NCBI GenBank assembly: GCA_964587655.1
Contig: CAZPMT010000080.1
Location: forward strand, 1-24,676
DNA from: CAZPMT01 sp964587655
GTDB lineage: Bacteria > Hydrogenedentota > Hydrogenedentia > Hydrogenedentales > SLHB01
Length of the DNA: 24,676 nt
Direction: 5' to 3'
The position numbers and the translations under genes are program-made. Each line of letters opens with the position of its first letter. Position 1 is the stretch's first letter. Of the stretch, positions 16,370-23,220 are shown piece by piece. Below the pieces are notes generated by a model that worked only from the letters and a program-made list of their open reading frames with translations, had not been told where the DNA came from and searched no databases.

Positions 16370-17526
16370 ATGTCGCTTTGCGGGCCTGCGGCCGCGCCCG
16401 GATCATGCACCTGTTCGGGCACAAGATCGAGTGACCTCAACTCTCTGTCAGGAAACTGCGGGAATGGCCGCGTGGGCAACGTCTGGTACCAATATGCCGT
16501 GGAGCACATGTCGTCAACCCGCTCAAAGTTGCCGCCCGGGTAGTCCTTCTTGTACAGGCGCGCCTTGATGAACGGGTCCATGGCCGGCCTGTCGCCAAGC
16601 CGTAGCGGAGTGTAACTGCCGTCGTTCCCGATCTGCTGAATCGTCACCTTGAGGTCGCGCGAGAAATATACCGGGTCGTGACCGTGGAAGCGATAGTACG
16701 AGATGTGCTTGCCCTCGATGAAGGGCGCGCCGAATTCCCTGGCATAGAACCTGCCGATGCCCCACGCCGCGCCGGCATAGTCCTCCGAACCTGTGCCGCA
16801 TATCGTGGGGTACGGATCGTCGCCGTCGATATAGATCTTCACTTCCCCTTCCCCCCACCAGGAGTCGCACTTCGAGTAACGGTCGACAATCCCGATGTTG
16901 GCCCCCAGATATCTTCCCTTGCCCACCACGCCGTCCAGAATCACGTAGTCCTCGTACATCGTTGTATTCGCGACACGACGGAACTGGGCATGAAAATGGG
17001 GCGTTTCGGCGGTCACGTCATCTCCGACGGTGTAGTCCACTTCGTAGAAGAACATGCCGGCATCCCTGCCGCTCACATTGGATATTGTGAGCCGCGCAGA
17101 TGTCGCGAAGGGCATCGGGAAATAGCTATTGAATGCCCGGCCTTCGGCATTGGTGAGAAAGCCGCATTCGAAATGACACGTGGCGCCGTGGCTCACGCCG
17201 AAGAAATCGCCGAGAGGCGCCTCGACCGACGCCTGTGATTGCCCATTCCAGTAGAAGCGCAGGATCAGGTTGCGCAAGACATCAGGATTCCGTTTCTCGA
17301 CCGTAAGCCAAATGTGCCGGATGACCCCAGGCCCGTCTATTTCCGCGAAAGTGAAAACCTGGCCGTCACGGAGGTTGGGCAGGCACGGCTCCCCTTTCCT
17401 TCCGTTCAACGCTTTCCCCCCTTGCCCCACCTCCCCCCTTGGGTTTTCGGCGGAGATGGACCTGCTCGCGATGCGAGGATTGTACAGTGGCGTGCCCCAA
17501 AGCTCTAGCATGGACATCTTCTCCAT
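16366..17526 (-). CDS. GH172 (DUF2961) family glycoside hydrolase
   Basis: This 386-residue protein matches the DUF2961 family, now GH172, whose characterised members are alpha-D-fructofuranosidases (difructose-anhydride synthase type) and alpha-D-arabinofuranosidases. Hallmarks are the N-terminal ISAENPRGEVGQGGKA and IDGPGVIRHIWLTV segments, APLGDFFGVSHG, SYFPMPFATSARLTISN, and the acidic motifs WWGEGEVKIYIDGD and PTICGTGSEDYAGAAWG, which contain the glutamates I take as catalytic. There is no clear signal peptide, as in many GH172 proteins. The start could be ATG 17526, 17517 or 17511; the last is better spaced from GGAG. It is the first gene of the operon, about 32 bases downstream of the predicted transcription start. 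It probably releases furanosyl or related sugars, but the exact substrate cannot be inferred. Confidence 0.93.
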   Translation of the reverse strand: MEKMSMLELWGTPLYNPRIASRSISAENPRGEVGQGGKALNGRKGEPCLPNLRDGQVFTFAEIDGPGVIRHIWLTVEKRNPDVLRNLILRFYWNGQSQASVEAPLGDFFGVSHGATCHFECGFLTNAEGRAFNSYFPMPFATSARLTISNVSGRDAGMFFYEVDYTVGDDVTAETPHFHAQFRRVANTTMYEDYVILDGVVGKGRYLGANIGIVDRYSKCDSWWGEGEVKIYIDGDDPYPTICGTGSEDYAGAAWGIGRFYAREFGAPFIEGKHISYYRFHGHDPVYFSRDLKVTIQQIGNDGSYTPLRLGDRPAMDPFIKARLYKKDYPGGNFERVDDMCSTAYWYQTLPTRPFPQFPDRELRSLDLVPEQVHDPGAAAGPQSDI

Positions 17527-17564
17527 AACCTCGAAACATCAAAGGCCCGCAGCCTAGTCGAATA

Positions 17565-17593
17565 ATCTTACGCGACTCAAGGCGCAAATGCAA
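17565..17593 (-). promoter_or_regulatory. Candidate promoter of the CAZyme operon
   Basis: On the minus strand TTGCAT (17588-17593) is followed after 17 bases by TAAGAT (17565-17570). Transcription would begin near 17558, just ahead of the GH172 start. The operator-like site at 17589-17598 overlaps the -35 box. Confidence 0.4.
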
Positions 17594-17598
17594 TTACA
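17589..17598. promoter_or_regulatory. Candidate operator TGCAATTACA at the CAZyme operon promoter
   Basis: One mismatch from TGTAATTACA, overlapping the candidate -35 box of the operon. Regulator binding here would occlude RNA polymerase. Confidence 0.4.
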
Positions 17599-17757
17599 GT
17601 TGATCTTGGCACAGGTAGACTCGGAAAATCGCACGTCATCTCCATGGTAATTCTCTTGAAATCCGAGTAGTTCATGCGAGTCATAAGTACTCATATGTCA
17701 TTTGCTACCGCGGCTAGCCGGCTCCATGTGCTTGAAAGACCGGATAGGATCTCGTAA

Positions 17758-17767
17758 TGTAGTTACA
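17758..17767. promoter_or_regulatory. Second candidate operator, TGTAGTTACA, upstream of the CAZyme operon
   Basis: One mismatch from TGTAATTACA, within a longer near-palindrome (TAATGTAGTTACAATTA). It lies about 170 bases upstream of the first site, a spacing that would permit DNA looping between two bound dimers. Confidence 0.38.
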
Positions 17768-17874
17768 ATTAGCCAAGTCGCCGGAAATTGGAGGCCACAT
17801 AGGTTTCGCCAATGGATTCGGTCAGAACTCACCCGGAGTACTTCCCTGAAATCCGGGGCAAGCGGCATCCGACC

Positions 17875-18120
17875 CTATGCGTTATGCGCATCCCGGGGCT
17901 TTTCCAGGCCGAATCGCTTGATGCCTTCTTCGCGCAGAACGAATTTCTGTATTTTGCCCGACACAGTGAGCGGAAATTCCTTGACGAACTCGATATAGTG
18001 CGGGATTTTGTAATGGGCGATTTCGCCATTGCAGAAGGCCCTGACCTCGTCCGCAGTCAACGTTGGATCTTTCGAGATGATCCATGCGGAGACCTGTTCG
18101 CCATTTCGAGATTCGCCCAC
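17875..18120 (-). pseudogene. C-terminal remnant of an AMP-dependent acyl-CoA synthetase
   Basis: The frame encodes GEQVSAWIISKDPTLTADEV, then FCNGEIAHYKIPHYIEFVKE and FPLTVSGKIQKFVLREEGIK. This is the C-terminal lid domain of fatty-acyl/aryl-CoA ligases, including the catalytic lysine motif (SGKIQK). A normal enzyme has about 500-550 residues. Here the frame is open only to about 18195, where a stop occurs, and the residues just upstream of the ligase-like part are not ligase-like. No AMP-binding domain is present within the flanking sequence. It is most likely a decayed gene fragment left by a deletion or rearrangement. It is unrelated to the glycan genes beside it. Confidence 0.72.
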
Positions 18121-18502
18121 AATGCCCGCGTATCGAACCGCGTCGGTGTAGTTGCGCCCAAAATCCGCGCGTAAGGATCGGTGACTTGCGCGAAAGATTC
18201 AGATCAGGCCGATTTCACGGCCTTGCTACCGTTTCGTTCGCGTTCACGTTCCCTCAAGCCACTCTTGATCACGTTCATTTTCTCGCACTACCGAAATCTC
18301 CCGTGTTTACGCTATCGGAAACCGGGTCCGCTCGAAAAAGGTCTTTCTTACGCGCGGATTTTGGTGCGCCCATTGGGCTTGACAACCGGTCCGTGTGTGT
18401 ACGACATACGGATGATCCGGTAGCGAGAAGAGTGTGGCAATCGGTGAACGGGAGACCTCCCCGTAATCACGCAGCGGAAAACGTGACAGAATCGAGTGTC
18501 AT

Positions 18503-19120
18503 TCAATGCTGAGCTGCGTTTAGGAGGGCTGTCACTTCATCCTTGTTGGGCGAGAGTGAGGCCTGTGCGCACGCCAGCGGCGTTCTCCCATCGTTCGTGA
18601 CGGCGTTCACCTCTGCTCCTGCGGCTAGCAACATCTTGACCAGCGTTGGATTGCCTATCTGGCACGCCATGTGCAATGCAGTCCTGCCATCACCGCTCTT
18701 GGCCTTCGGATCCGCGCCGCGCTCCAACAGCAGCTTAGCCACAGTGGCCACGTCTTCGGCGCATGCGATGATGAGAGGTGTTGCGCCATTCCTGCTGCGC
18801 CCTTCAATATTCAGGTTCGAGTCAAGCAAGAAGACCACAACATCCAGTTTCTTTCCTCGTATGGCATGATACAGCAGTGTTTCGCCATTCTGTCCAGTTC
18901 CATTTGGGTTGCTCACACTCTTCAAGGAATCGCCCAGCTTCTCCAGATCCGATGAGTCTATCAAGGTGAAGAGGTCCTCAAAGGTCGGTGAATCACTGCT
19001 GGTGCCGACTGAAGGCCCACGGCATGCTGATTGGATAAGCAGTATCGTAAGCGCCAAAGCTGCCAGTCTGGCGCACCTACTGACGTGCATCAATGCACAA
19101 TCCAACATTACCTTACGCAT
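18503..19120 (-). CDS. Ankyrin-repeat lipoprotein
   Basis: I take ATG 19120 as start, with AAAGAG seven bases upstream; the frame is open to 19147. The N-terminus has a hydrophobic segment ending in TILLIQSAC, a plausible though imperfect lipobox, so the protein is probably lipid-anchored in the envelope. Residues about 70-200 hold about four ankyrin repeats (NGETLLYHAIRGKKLDVVVF, NGATPLIIACAEDVATVAKL, DGRTALHMACQIGNPTLVKM, DGRTPLACAQASL). Ankyrin repeats mediate protein-protein contacts; the partner is unknown. The protein has 205 residues and its neighbours give no clue: a ligase remnant on one side and a divergent ceramidase-fold gene on the other. Confidence 0.87.
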   Translation of the reverse strand: MRKVMLDCALMHVSRCARLAALALTILLIQSACRGPSVGTSSDSPTFEDLFTLIDSSDLEKLGDSLKSVSNPNGTGQNGETLLYHAIRGKKLDVVVFLLDSNLNIEGRSRNGATPLIIACAEDVATVAKLLLERGADPKAKSGDGRTALHMACQIGNPTLVKMLLAAGAEVNAVTNDGRTPLACAQASLSPNKDEVTALLNAAQH

Positions 19121-19366
19121 GGGTTTACTCTTTCTCGACGTACACATGCTACTGACACACTGTATTCCTGCATGATGGCAACGCAGTTGTCAAGCCCGCC
19201 TCGTTGTCTTTTGACTCGTCTTGGTGCGATAAGCATAATGATGTTGGGCGTGAAATGACTGTCCCATTAGGGCTGCCGCGATGATTAACAAGACTGCGTC
19301 AACAGGTTTCGCCGCTCGCATCCGGTCTGCAAGACACGTAAGCGACCCGGAGACAAGAGACAACGG

Positions 19367-20860
19367 ATGCTTAAGATCATGAATGCCACTGTTGCCGCGT
19401 TCCTAATGGTTGGCGCCGCCAACGCTGCGCAACTTACGGCAGGCGCCGCCAAAGCAGATATCACAGATCGGAACGCGGGTCCAGTCAGCGATCCCCTGTA
19501 TGTGAAGGCCCTCGTACTAAAGGATGACGCCACGACATTGGCAATCATCACCGTGGACACCGTTGCAGTCGCGGAGATTGGAAGGATCGGAAACGACTAT
19601 CTCCCCACTGTCCGCGCTCGGCTCGAAAAGGAACTCAACATCAAGCCAACGAACGTCCTGATCAACGCCAGCCATTGTCATGGAGTCGTCTGCGCGGATG
19701 TCGCCGAACGAACGATTCAGGCGGTAAAAGAGGCCTCGCGGAACATGGCGCCGGTCGACGTCGGCGCCGGTAGCGGCCACGAAGATCGGATTGTGGAAAA
19801 CCGCCGGTTCAGACTGAAGAGCGGTCGGGAGGCAGACAGCCGGCACGCGTATTCGCTTCCGCCCGATGACCAAATCGTGGGCGTTGGACCTGTCGACCCG
19901 GAAATCGGTGTACTTCGACTGGACAGAAAAGACGGACAGACACTGGCTGTCGTCTACAACTTTGCGTGCCATCCTATCCAGGGCGTCCCGAGCGGCGGAA
20001 ACACGGCGGACCTCACGGGTTTCGCTTCAAGAGTGATCGAAGGAATCACGAGCGAGGGCGCTATCGCGTTGTTTCTGCAGGGCTGCGCCGGGGACATCAA
20101 TCCGGCCTTCTATAAGGACGTCGACCATCCCCGAGACGCAGAACCGCTGGGAAACATGCTGGGGCTCAGTACCTTGCAGGCGCTGCGCAAAGTGCAGTGC
20201 AAAGAGGACGGTCGGCTGACAGTCATCAACGAGACGATCGAGCTGCCCCGTGCCGATACGGCCCAGCGCATCGCGGCCATGGAAGCCGAGCAAGCGCGGT
20301 TGCTTCAATCCCTGAAAGGCACGAGCCTCAACCTGAAGACGTTTCTTCCCTTGGTTGTGAAATATGGCTTGTCGAGCGAGTTCCCGTCGTATTACTCGCA
20401 CCGCTATTTGCACGAAGAAATGATGGGGCGGGACGCCCTGAAGAAGCTCGATGCCGGGAACCGCGAGAATATTGAGCTGTACGTTGAAAACATCCATACC
20501 ATGGAAGAACTAACGCGGCTGCAAACAAATCTGGATCTCCTCCGAAAGCATCAAGCGAATATTTCAGCCGCGGGAAAACGTACGATAGACGTGGAGATTC
20601 TGGGTGTGAGAATCGGGGATTTTGTGTTGGTCACATTCCCGGGCGAACCGTCCGTCCAAATCGGGCTTAACATCAAGAAAATGTCTCCCCATGAACTGAC
20701 GTTCATCGCTGGCTACACGAATGGCTACATCTACTACGCACCAACCGCGGAACAGCTTCGTAATGTGGGCGGCGCTCAGGAGGATAGCGACTGCATTCTG
20801 GCGCCGGAATGGCAGCAGCTCTACGAAGACAAAGTGGCGGAGTTGTTGAAGAAATTGTGA
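19367..20860 (+). CDS. Neutral/alkaline ceramidase-fold hydrolase, secreted
   Basis: A 497-residue protein with signal peptide (MLKIMNATVAAFLMVGAANA). It has the ceramidase_alk N-terminal hallmarks: LTAGAAKADITDRN, VLINASHCHGVV, VVYNFACHPIQ and FLQGCAGDINPAF. The zinc ligands known from Pseudomonas neutral ceramidase appear to be present: the His of SHCHG, the His of ACHP, the Glu of FPGEPSVQIG and the Tyr of GYTNGYIYYAP. The segment equal to the catalytic GDVSPN motif reads GDINPA, so the nucleophilic serine is replaced by asparagine. Hence true ceramidase activity is doubtful; the family has many bacterial members of unknown substrate. It is monocistronic, between divergent ankyrin and convergent CE15 genes. 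The start could also be the ATG five codons in. Confidence 0.88.
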   Translation: MLKIMNATVAAFLMVGAANAAQLTAGAAKADITDRNAGPVSDPLYVKALVLKDDATTLAIITVDTVAVAEIGRIGNDYLPTVRARLEKELNIKPTNVLINASHCHGVVCADVAERTIQAVKEASRNMAPVDVGAGSGHEDRIVENRRFRLKSGREADSRHAYSLPPDDQIVGVGPVDPEIGVLRLDRKDGQTLAVVYNFACHPIQGVPSGGNTADLTGFASRVIEGITSEGAIALFLQGCAGDINPAFYKDVDHPRDAEPLGNMLGLSTLQALRKVQCKEDGRLTVINETIELPRADTAQRIAAMEAEQARLLQSLKGTSLNLKTFLPLVVKYGLSSEFPSYYSHRYLHEEMMGRDALKKLDAGNRENIELYVENIHTMEELTRLQTNLDLLRKHQANISAAGKRTIDVEILGVRIGDFVLVTFPGEPSVQIGLNIKKMSPHELTFIAGYTNGYIYYAPTAEQLRNVGGAQEDSDCILAPEWQQLYEDKVAELLKKL

Positions 20861-21127
20861 GGTATTCTTCTGTAACGGCGAGCGAGAGGATCTCTACCAG
20901 CACCTGCTTACCTCGGCAAGAGAGGAGGGTGGCGCGACCAAGCTACGCAGTTGCTGATGCCGACGCCGCCAAAGAGCGCAATTGTAGATTGGTTGGCGAA
21001 TACCGTAGCAACGGCTGTCTAGCACGAGGTCCCGCGCGCTGCGCACTTGCTCCGCCAGAGAGCACGCTAAGACGTCTTCCCCACATCTCTTCCTCGTCTT
21101 AACCGACACTGCCTGAAGCGCGGACGG

Positions 21128-22261
21128 TTAGTGAACATCCGCGGGACGCGGTTTCGCGAAAAAGAAGTGATCGCAGTAATCGAGCAGAATCGTCCAATCG
21201 CCGTCAGTCGTGTCGTGGCCTCCGGGACGGAAGTAGAGAACGTTGCGGTCGGGCGCTCCCATAAAATCGAAAACCGCCTGTGCGGCCGTCCACATCAGCT
21301 TAGTTCCCGATGGATTTGCCCAGAAATCTTCGAGGCCGTCCATGGAAACGACGGCGCGCGGGGCCACCAACGCGCGCATGAAATGCTGATCGAACGGCAG
21401 GCGGTCTTCCTTGCCGGCGAATTCGCGAAGGCGCGGCTGGAACCAGTAATGAAATCGTTTCAGTCCGGTGATCAGGTCGAGCGTCTCGGCGTTCTTCTGG
21501 CACATGCGGAACGAGCCCGCGCCGCCAGCCCCGGAGCCGTGCGGGGCCACGAGGGCAATCCGATCATCCAGCGCGGCGGCCAACAGGGCGGTTTTTCCGG
21601 CGCGCGAATGCCCCGTGAGTGCGATGCGGGCCGTGTCGACATCGTCGCGGGAACGGAGGTAATCGACCACGCGCGAAGCGCCCCACGCCCACACCGCCAG
21701 CGTCGCCCAATCGTAGTCGGGGTACAAGGGATGCACGCCGTTGGAGCGGTCCTCGTCATCCGGGTCGAGGTCATGGCGCTGGTATCCTGCGAAGATGTAG
21801 CCTCGCTGGACCGCCTTCTGCGCGACCGGCATCAGTCCTGTTTCCCACACCGGCTCGATGGCCAGCAGCACCGGCTTCTTCCCGTTGCCCGCACAGTTTG
21901 TCAAGCGGCGACAAACTGTGGGGACATATACCGCTGCCTGCATTTGCACCTTTTCGTCGGGCCCCATCTTAAGCGTAAGGCACACCAGTTGCGCGGCGCC
22001 ATCAAACACGGATTCGGTTGAAACAATCTCGGCGCGCAGATTGGCGGGCGGCGGCGGCGCGTGGCCGTATTCGTAATGGAGCAGCATGGCCTTAATCTCT
22101 TCGCGCCGCTGTTTCCAATCTTCGGGCGTTTTCACGCGCGCGCCGCTGGCCATCGTCAACGGGTCAGGCAGTTCTTTCAGCATAGGCAGTTCTCCGGCTT
22201 CCGGATAGTTGATGCCCGCGCCCAGGGAACCCAAGAGCAGACCCACCAGAATTCGAATCAC
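21128..22261 (-). CDS. CE15-like (glucuronoyl-esterase-type) alpha/beta hydrolase
   Basis: The gene starts at GTG 22261, with GGGAGGA eight bases upstream; a hydrophobic N-terminus (MIRILVGLLLGSLGAG) suggests export. The 377-residue protein fits family CE15/acetyl-xylan-esterase-like hydrolases: the motif HYEYGHAPPPP, nucleophile Ser219 in ALTGHSRAGKTALLAAALD, oxyanion/acid-region APHGSGAGGAG, the DQHFMRALVAPRAVVSMDGL and EDFWANPSGT block, and base His349 in RPGGHDTTDGDW. CE15 enzymes cut the ester between glucuronic acid in xylan and lignin alcohols. The 27-bp palindrome copy E is embedded in frame at residues 115-123 (TVCRRLTNC), in the turn between VYVP and GKKPVLLAIEP, where family members have only a short loop. 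It faces the ceramidase-fold gene convergently. Confidence 0.9.
   Translation of the reverse strand: MIRILVGLLLGSLGAGINYPEAGELPMLKELPDPLTMASGARVKTPEDWKQRREEIKAMLLHYEYGHAPPPPANLRAEIVSTESVFDGAAQLVCLTLKMGPDEKVQMQAAVYVPTVCRRLTNCAGNGKKPVLLAIEPVWETGLMPVAQKAVQRGYIFAGYQRHDLDPDDEDRSNGVHPLYPDYDWATLAVWAWGASRVVDYLRSRDDVDTARIALTGHSRAGKTALLAAALDDRIALVAPHGSGAGGAGSFRMCQKNAETLDLITGLKRFHYWFQPRLREFAGKEDRLPFDQHFMRALVAPRAVVSMDGLEDFWANPSGTKLMWTAAQAVFDFMGAPDRNVLYFRPGGHDTTDGDWTILLDYCDHFFFAKPRPADVH
21893..21919. repeat. 27-bp palindromic element, copy E (inside the CE15-like gene, in frame)
   Basis: ACAGTTTGTC (21893-21902), spacer AAGCGGC, GACAAACTGT (21910-21919): perfect arms. On the minus strand it is read in the gene frame as T-V-C-R-R-L-T-N-C. 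It is followed by GGGG, as in the mirrored flank of copy A. Confidence 0.92.
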
Positions 22262-22350
22262 TTCGCGTTTCCTCCCGGATCTCAGTTAGACTAACTCTAC
22301 CACAGGGTGCACCGCGGCGGCCAGATGATCGATTACGGTTGAGGAAATCC

Positions 22351-22425
22351 GTAACGCCGACGTCCTCGCCGACAGCCTCTGTGGCTCTTGGCGGGAATAC
22401 CTGCCGACGAGGACGTCGGCGCTAC
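22351..22425. repeat. REPIN-like double hairpin element
   Basis: Two inverted 25-base arms (22351-22375 and 22401-22425, 22 of 25 positions matching) flank a 25-base spacer. Each arm is itself a hairpin: GCCGACG-TCCT-CGCCGAC (22356-22373) and GCCGACG-AGGA-CGTCGGC (22403-22420). Each outer end carries GTAA or GTAG one base outside the hairpin, like the GTAG tetranucleotide at the base of REP sequences. Two inverted REPs make a REPIN, which is spread by a RAYT (Y1 HUH) transposase encoded elsewhere. It lies between the CE15 gene and the Spy/CpxP-like gene. Total length 75 bases, a multiple of three. Confidence 0.7.
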
Positions 22426-22502
22426 TGTGGGAGACGATTTCTTCACAGGCCCTGAGACTTCTTGACACAGGCAGGAAAACGGGCTTATTGTGCCAGACAA
22501 TC

Positions 22503-22961
22503 TCAATTCGAACTGCCGCCGTCATTGGCCGTGGAATCCAAGGGTGGAGGGAACCAGCGATCTCGCACCAAATCAAAGCGCGCTTCCCACCTCTTCTTCT
22601 GACGTTCATCGAGCAACGCTGCAACTTCGGCGCGAATGCGCTGCAGCGTGGTTTCGACCTCAGGCCGCACCGAGCGACGAATGTCCCGCAGGTCATCGAG
22701 GCCTTTGCGGAGAATCTCCTGAACCTTTTTCGCCTGCTCCTCGTTCAGGTCCAACGTCTGTTTCAAGCGAGCAAAGGCGCGTTGCCTGTCAATGCCGTCC
22801 CGTTCTATGCTCGCCGCCCGATGAACGCAAACTCCGGTCATGACAACTCCGCCCACCAACAGGCCGCAAGTGAATAGCGCAAGCCCCAGCATGACCTCGC
22901 GCCACCAGCGGCGTTGCGGGGGATACAGCGAAGGGGATGTGATTCCATTTCCCTCTGTCAT
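22503..22961 (-). CDS. Membrane-anchored Spy/CpxP-like periplasmic protein
   Basis: A 152-residue protein with a short cytoplasmic head, one transmembrane helix (about 24-46: VMLGLALFTCGLLVGGVVMT) and a charged helical periplasmic part. The latter contains FARLKQTLDLNEEQAKKVQE, then EVETTLQRIRAEVAALLDER, and is typical of the CpxP/Spy/heavy-metal-sensor (CnrX-like) group, including the LNEEQ motif. These proteins sense envelope stress, metals or misfolded protein. It is the third gene of an operon with an anti-sigma-like protein and an ECF sigma factor (one base apart from the preceding stop), which suggests it modulates release of the sigma factor. Confidence 0.83.
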   Translation of the reverse strand: MTEGNGITSPSLYPPQRRWWREVMLGLALFTCGLLVGGVVMTGVCVHRAASIERDGIDRQRAFARLKQTLDLNEEQAKKVQEILRKGLDDLRDIRRSVRPEVETTLQRIRAEVAALLDERQKKRWEARFDLVRDRWFPPPLDSTANDGGSSN

Positions 22962-22962
22962 C

Positions 22963-23220
22963 TTACAGCCCCCCCTCCGTCTGGATGAAACTTGCCGCCT
23001 GGAAGACAGTATCTAAGGAATCCGCATTGCTGTTGGGAAAACCGACGGTAAGAACCACGAGCAGCGTCACGGTAACGGCGCACGCCGTCATCCAGACCAG
23101 TGGGGTTCGCTCCGGCTTGTGAAGCCGCCGCAGGACGTCGTCCGCAACGGATAGGGTTTGGGGTGCGTGCTGTCGGGCTCGCGCGGCCAATCGATCAACT
23201 AGGTCCAACGGATCATTCAT
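22963..23220 (-). CDS. Small membrane protein, probable anti-sigma factor
   Basis: An 85-residue protein from ATG 23220, which overlaps the sigma factor stop by eight bases; a longer frame to 23328 lies inside the sigma gene and is rejected. The N-terminal half is charged and cytoplasmic (MNDPLDLVDRLAARARQHAP, VADDVLRRLHKPERTP). One transmembrane helix follows (LVWMTACAVTVTLLVVLTVG), then a short periplasmic tail. The position and topology are those of ECF anti-sigma factors, though it is too short for a zinc-binding (ZAS) domain: no HxxxCxxC motif is present. The tight overlap implies translational coupling with the sigma factor. The role is inferred from context. Confidence 0.75.
   Translation of the reverse strand: MNDPLDLVDRLAARARQHAPQTLSVADDVLRRLHKPERTPLVWMTACAVTVTLLVVLTVGFPNSNADSLDTVFQAASFIQTEGGL

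Larger units (their letters stand above)
17527..18502. other. Gene-poor region: operon promoter, candidate operators and a pseudogene
   Basis: About 975 bases lie between the CAZyme operon and the ankyrin gene. I find the promoter and two operator-like sites (17565-17767) and a remnant of an acyl-CoA synthetase (17875-18120). From 18200 to 18502 I see nothing convincing; the short frames there match no family. Confidence 0.6.

Noticed and set aside
6108..21919. The 27-bp palindromes as a CRISPR array or as simple terminators
   Set aside because: Copies are kilobases apart, lack spacers of constant size and have no U-tracts; two lie inside genes.
22286..22696. 136-codon minus-strand frame covering the REPIN-like element
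   Set aside because: It overlaps the Spy/CpxP-like gene in another frame and its middle is repeat sequence; not a gene.
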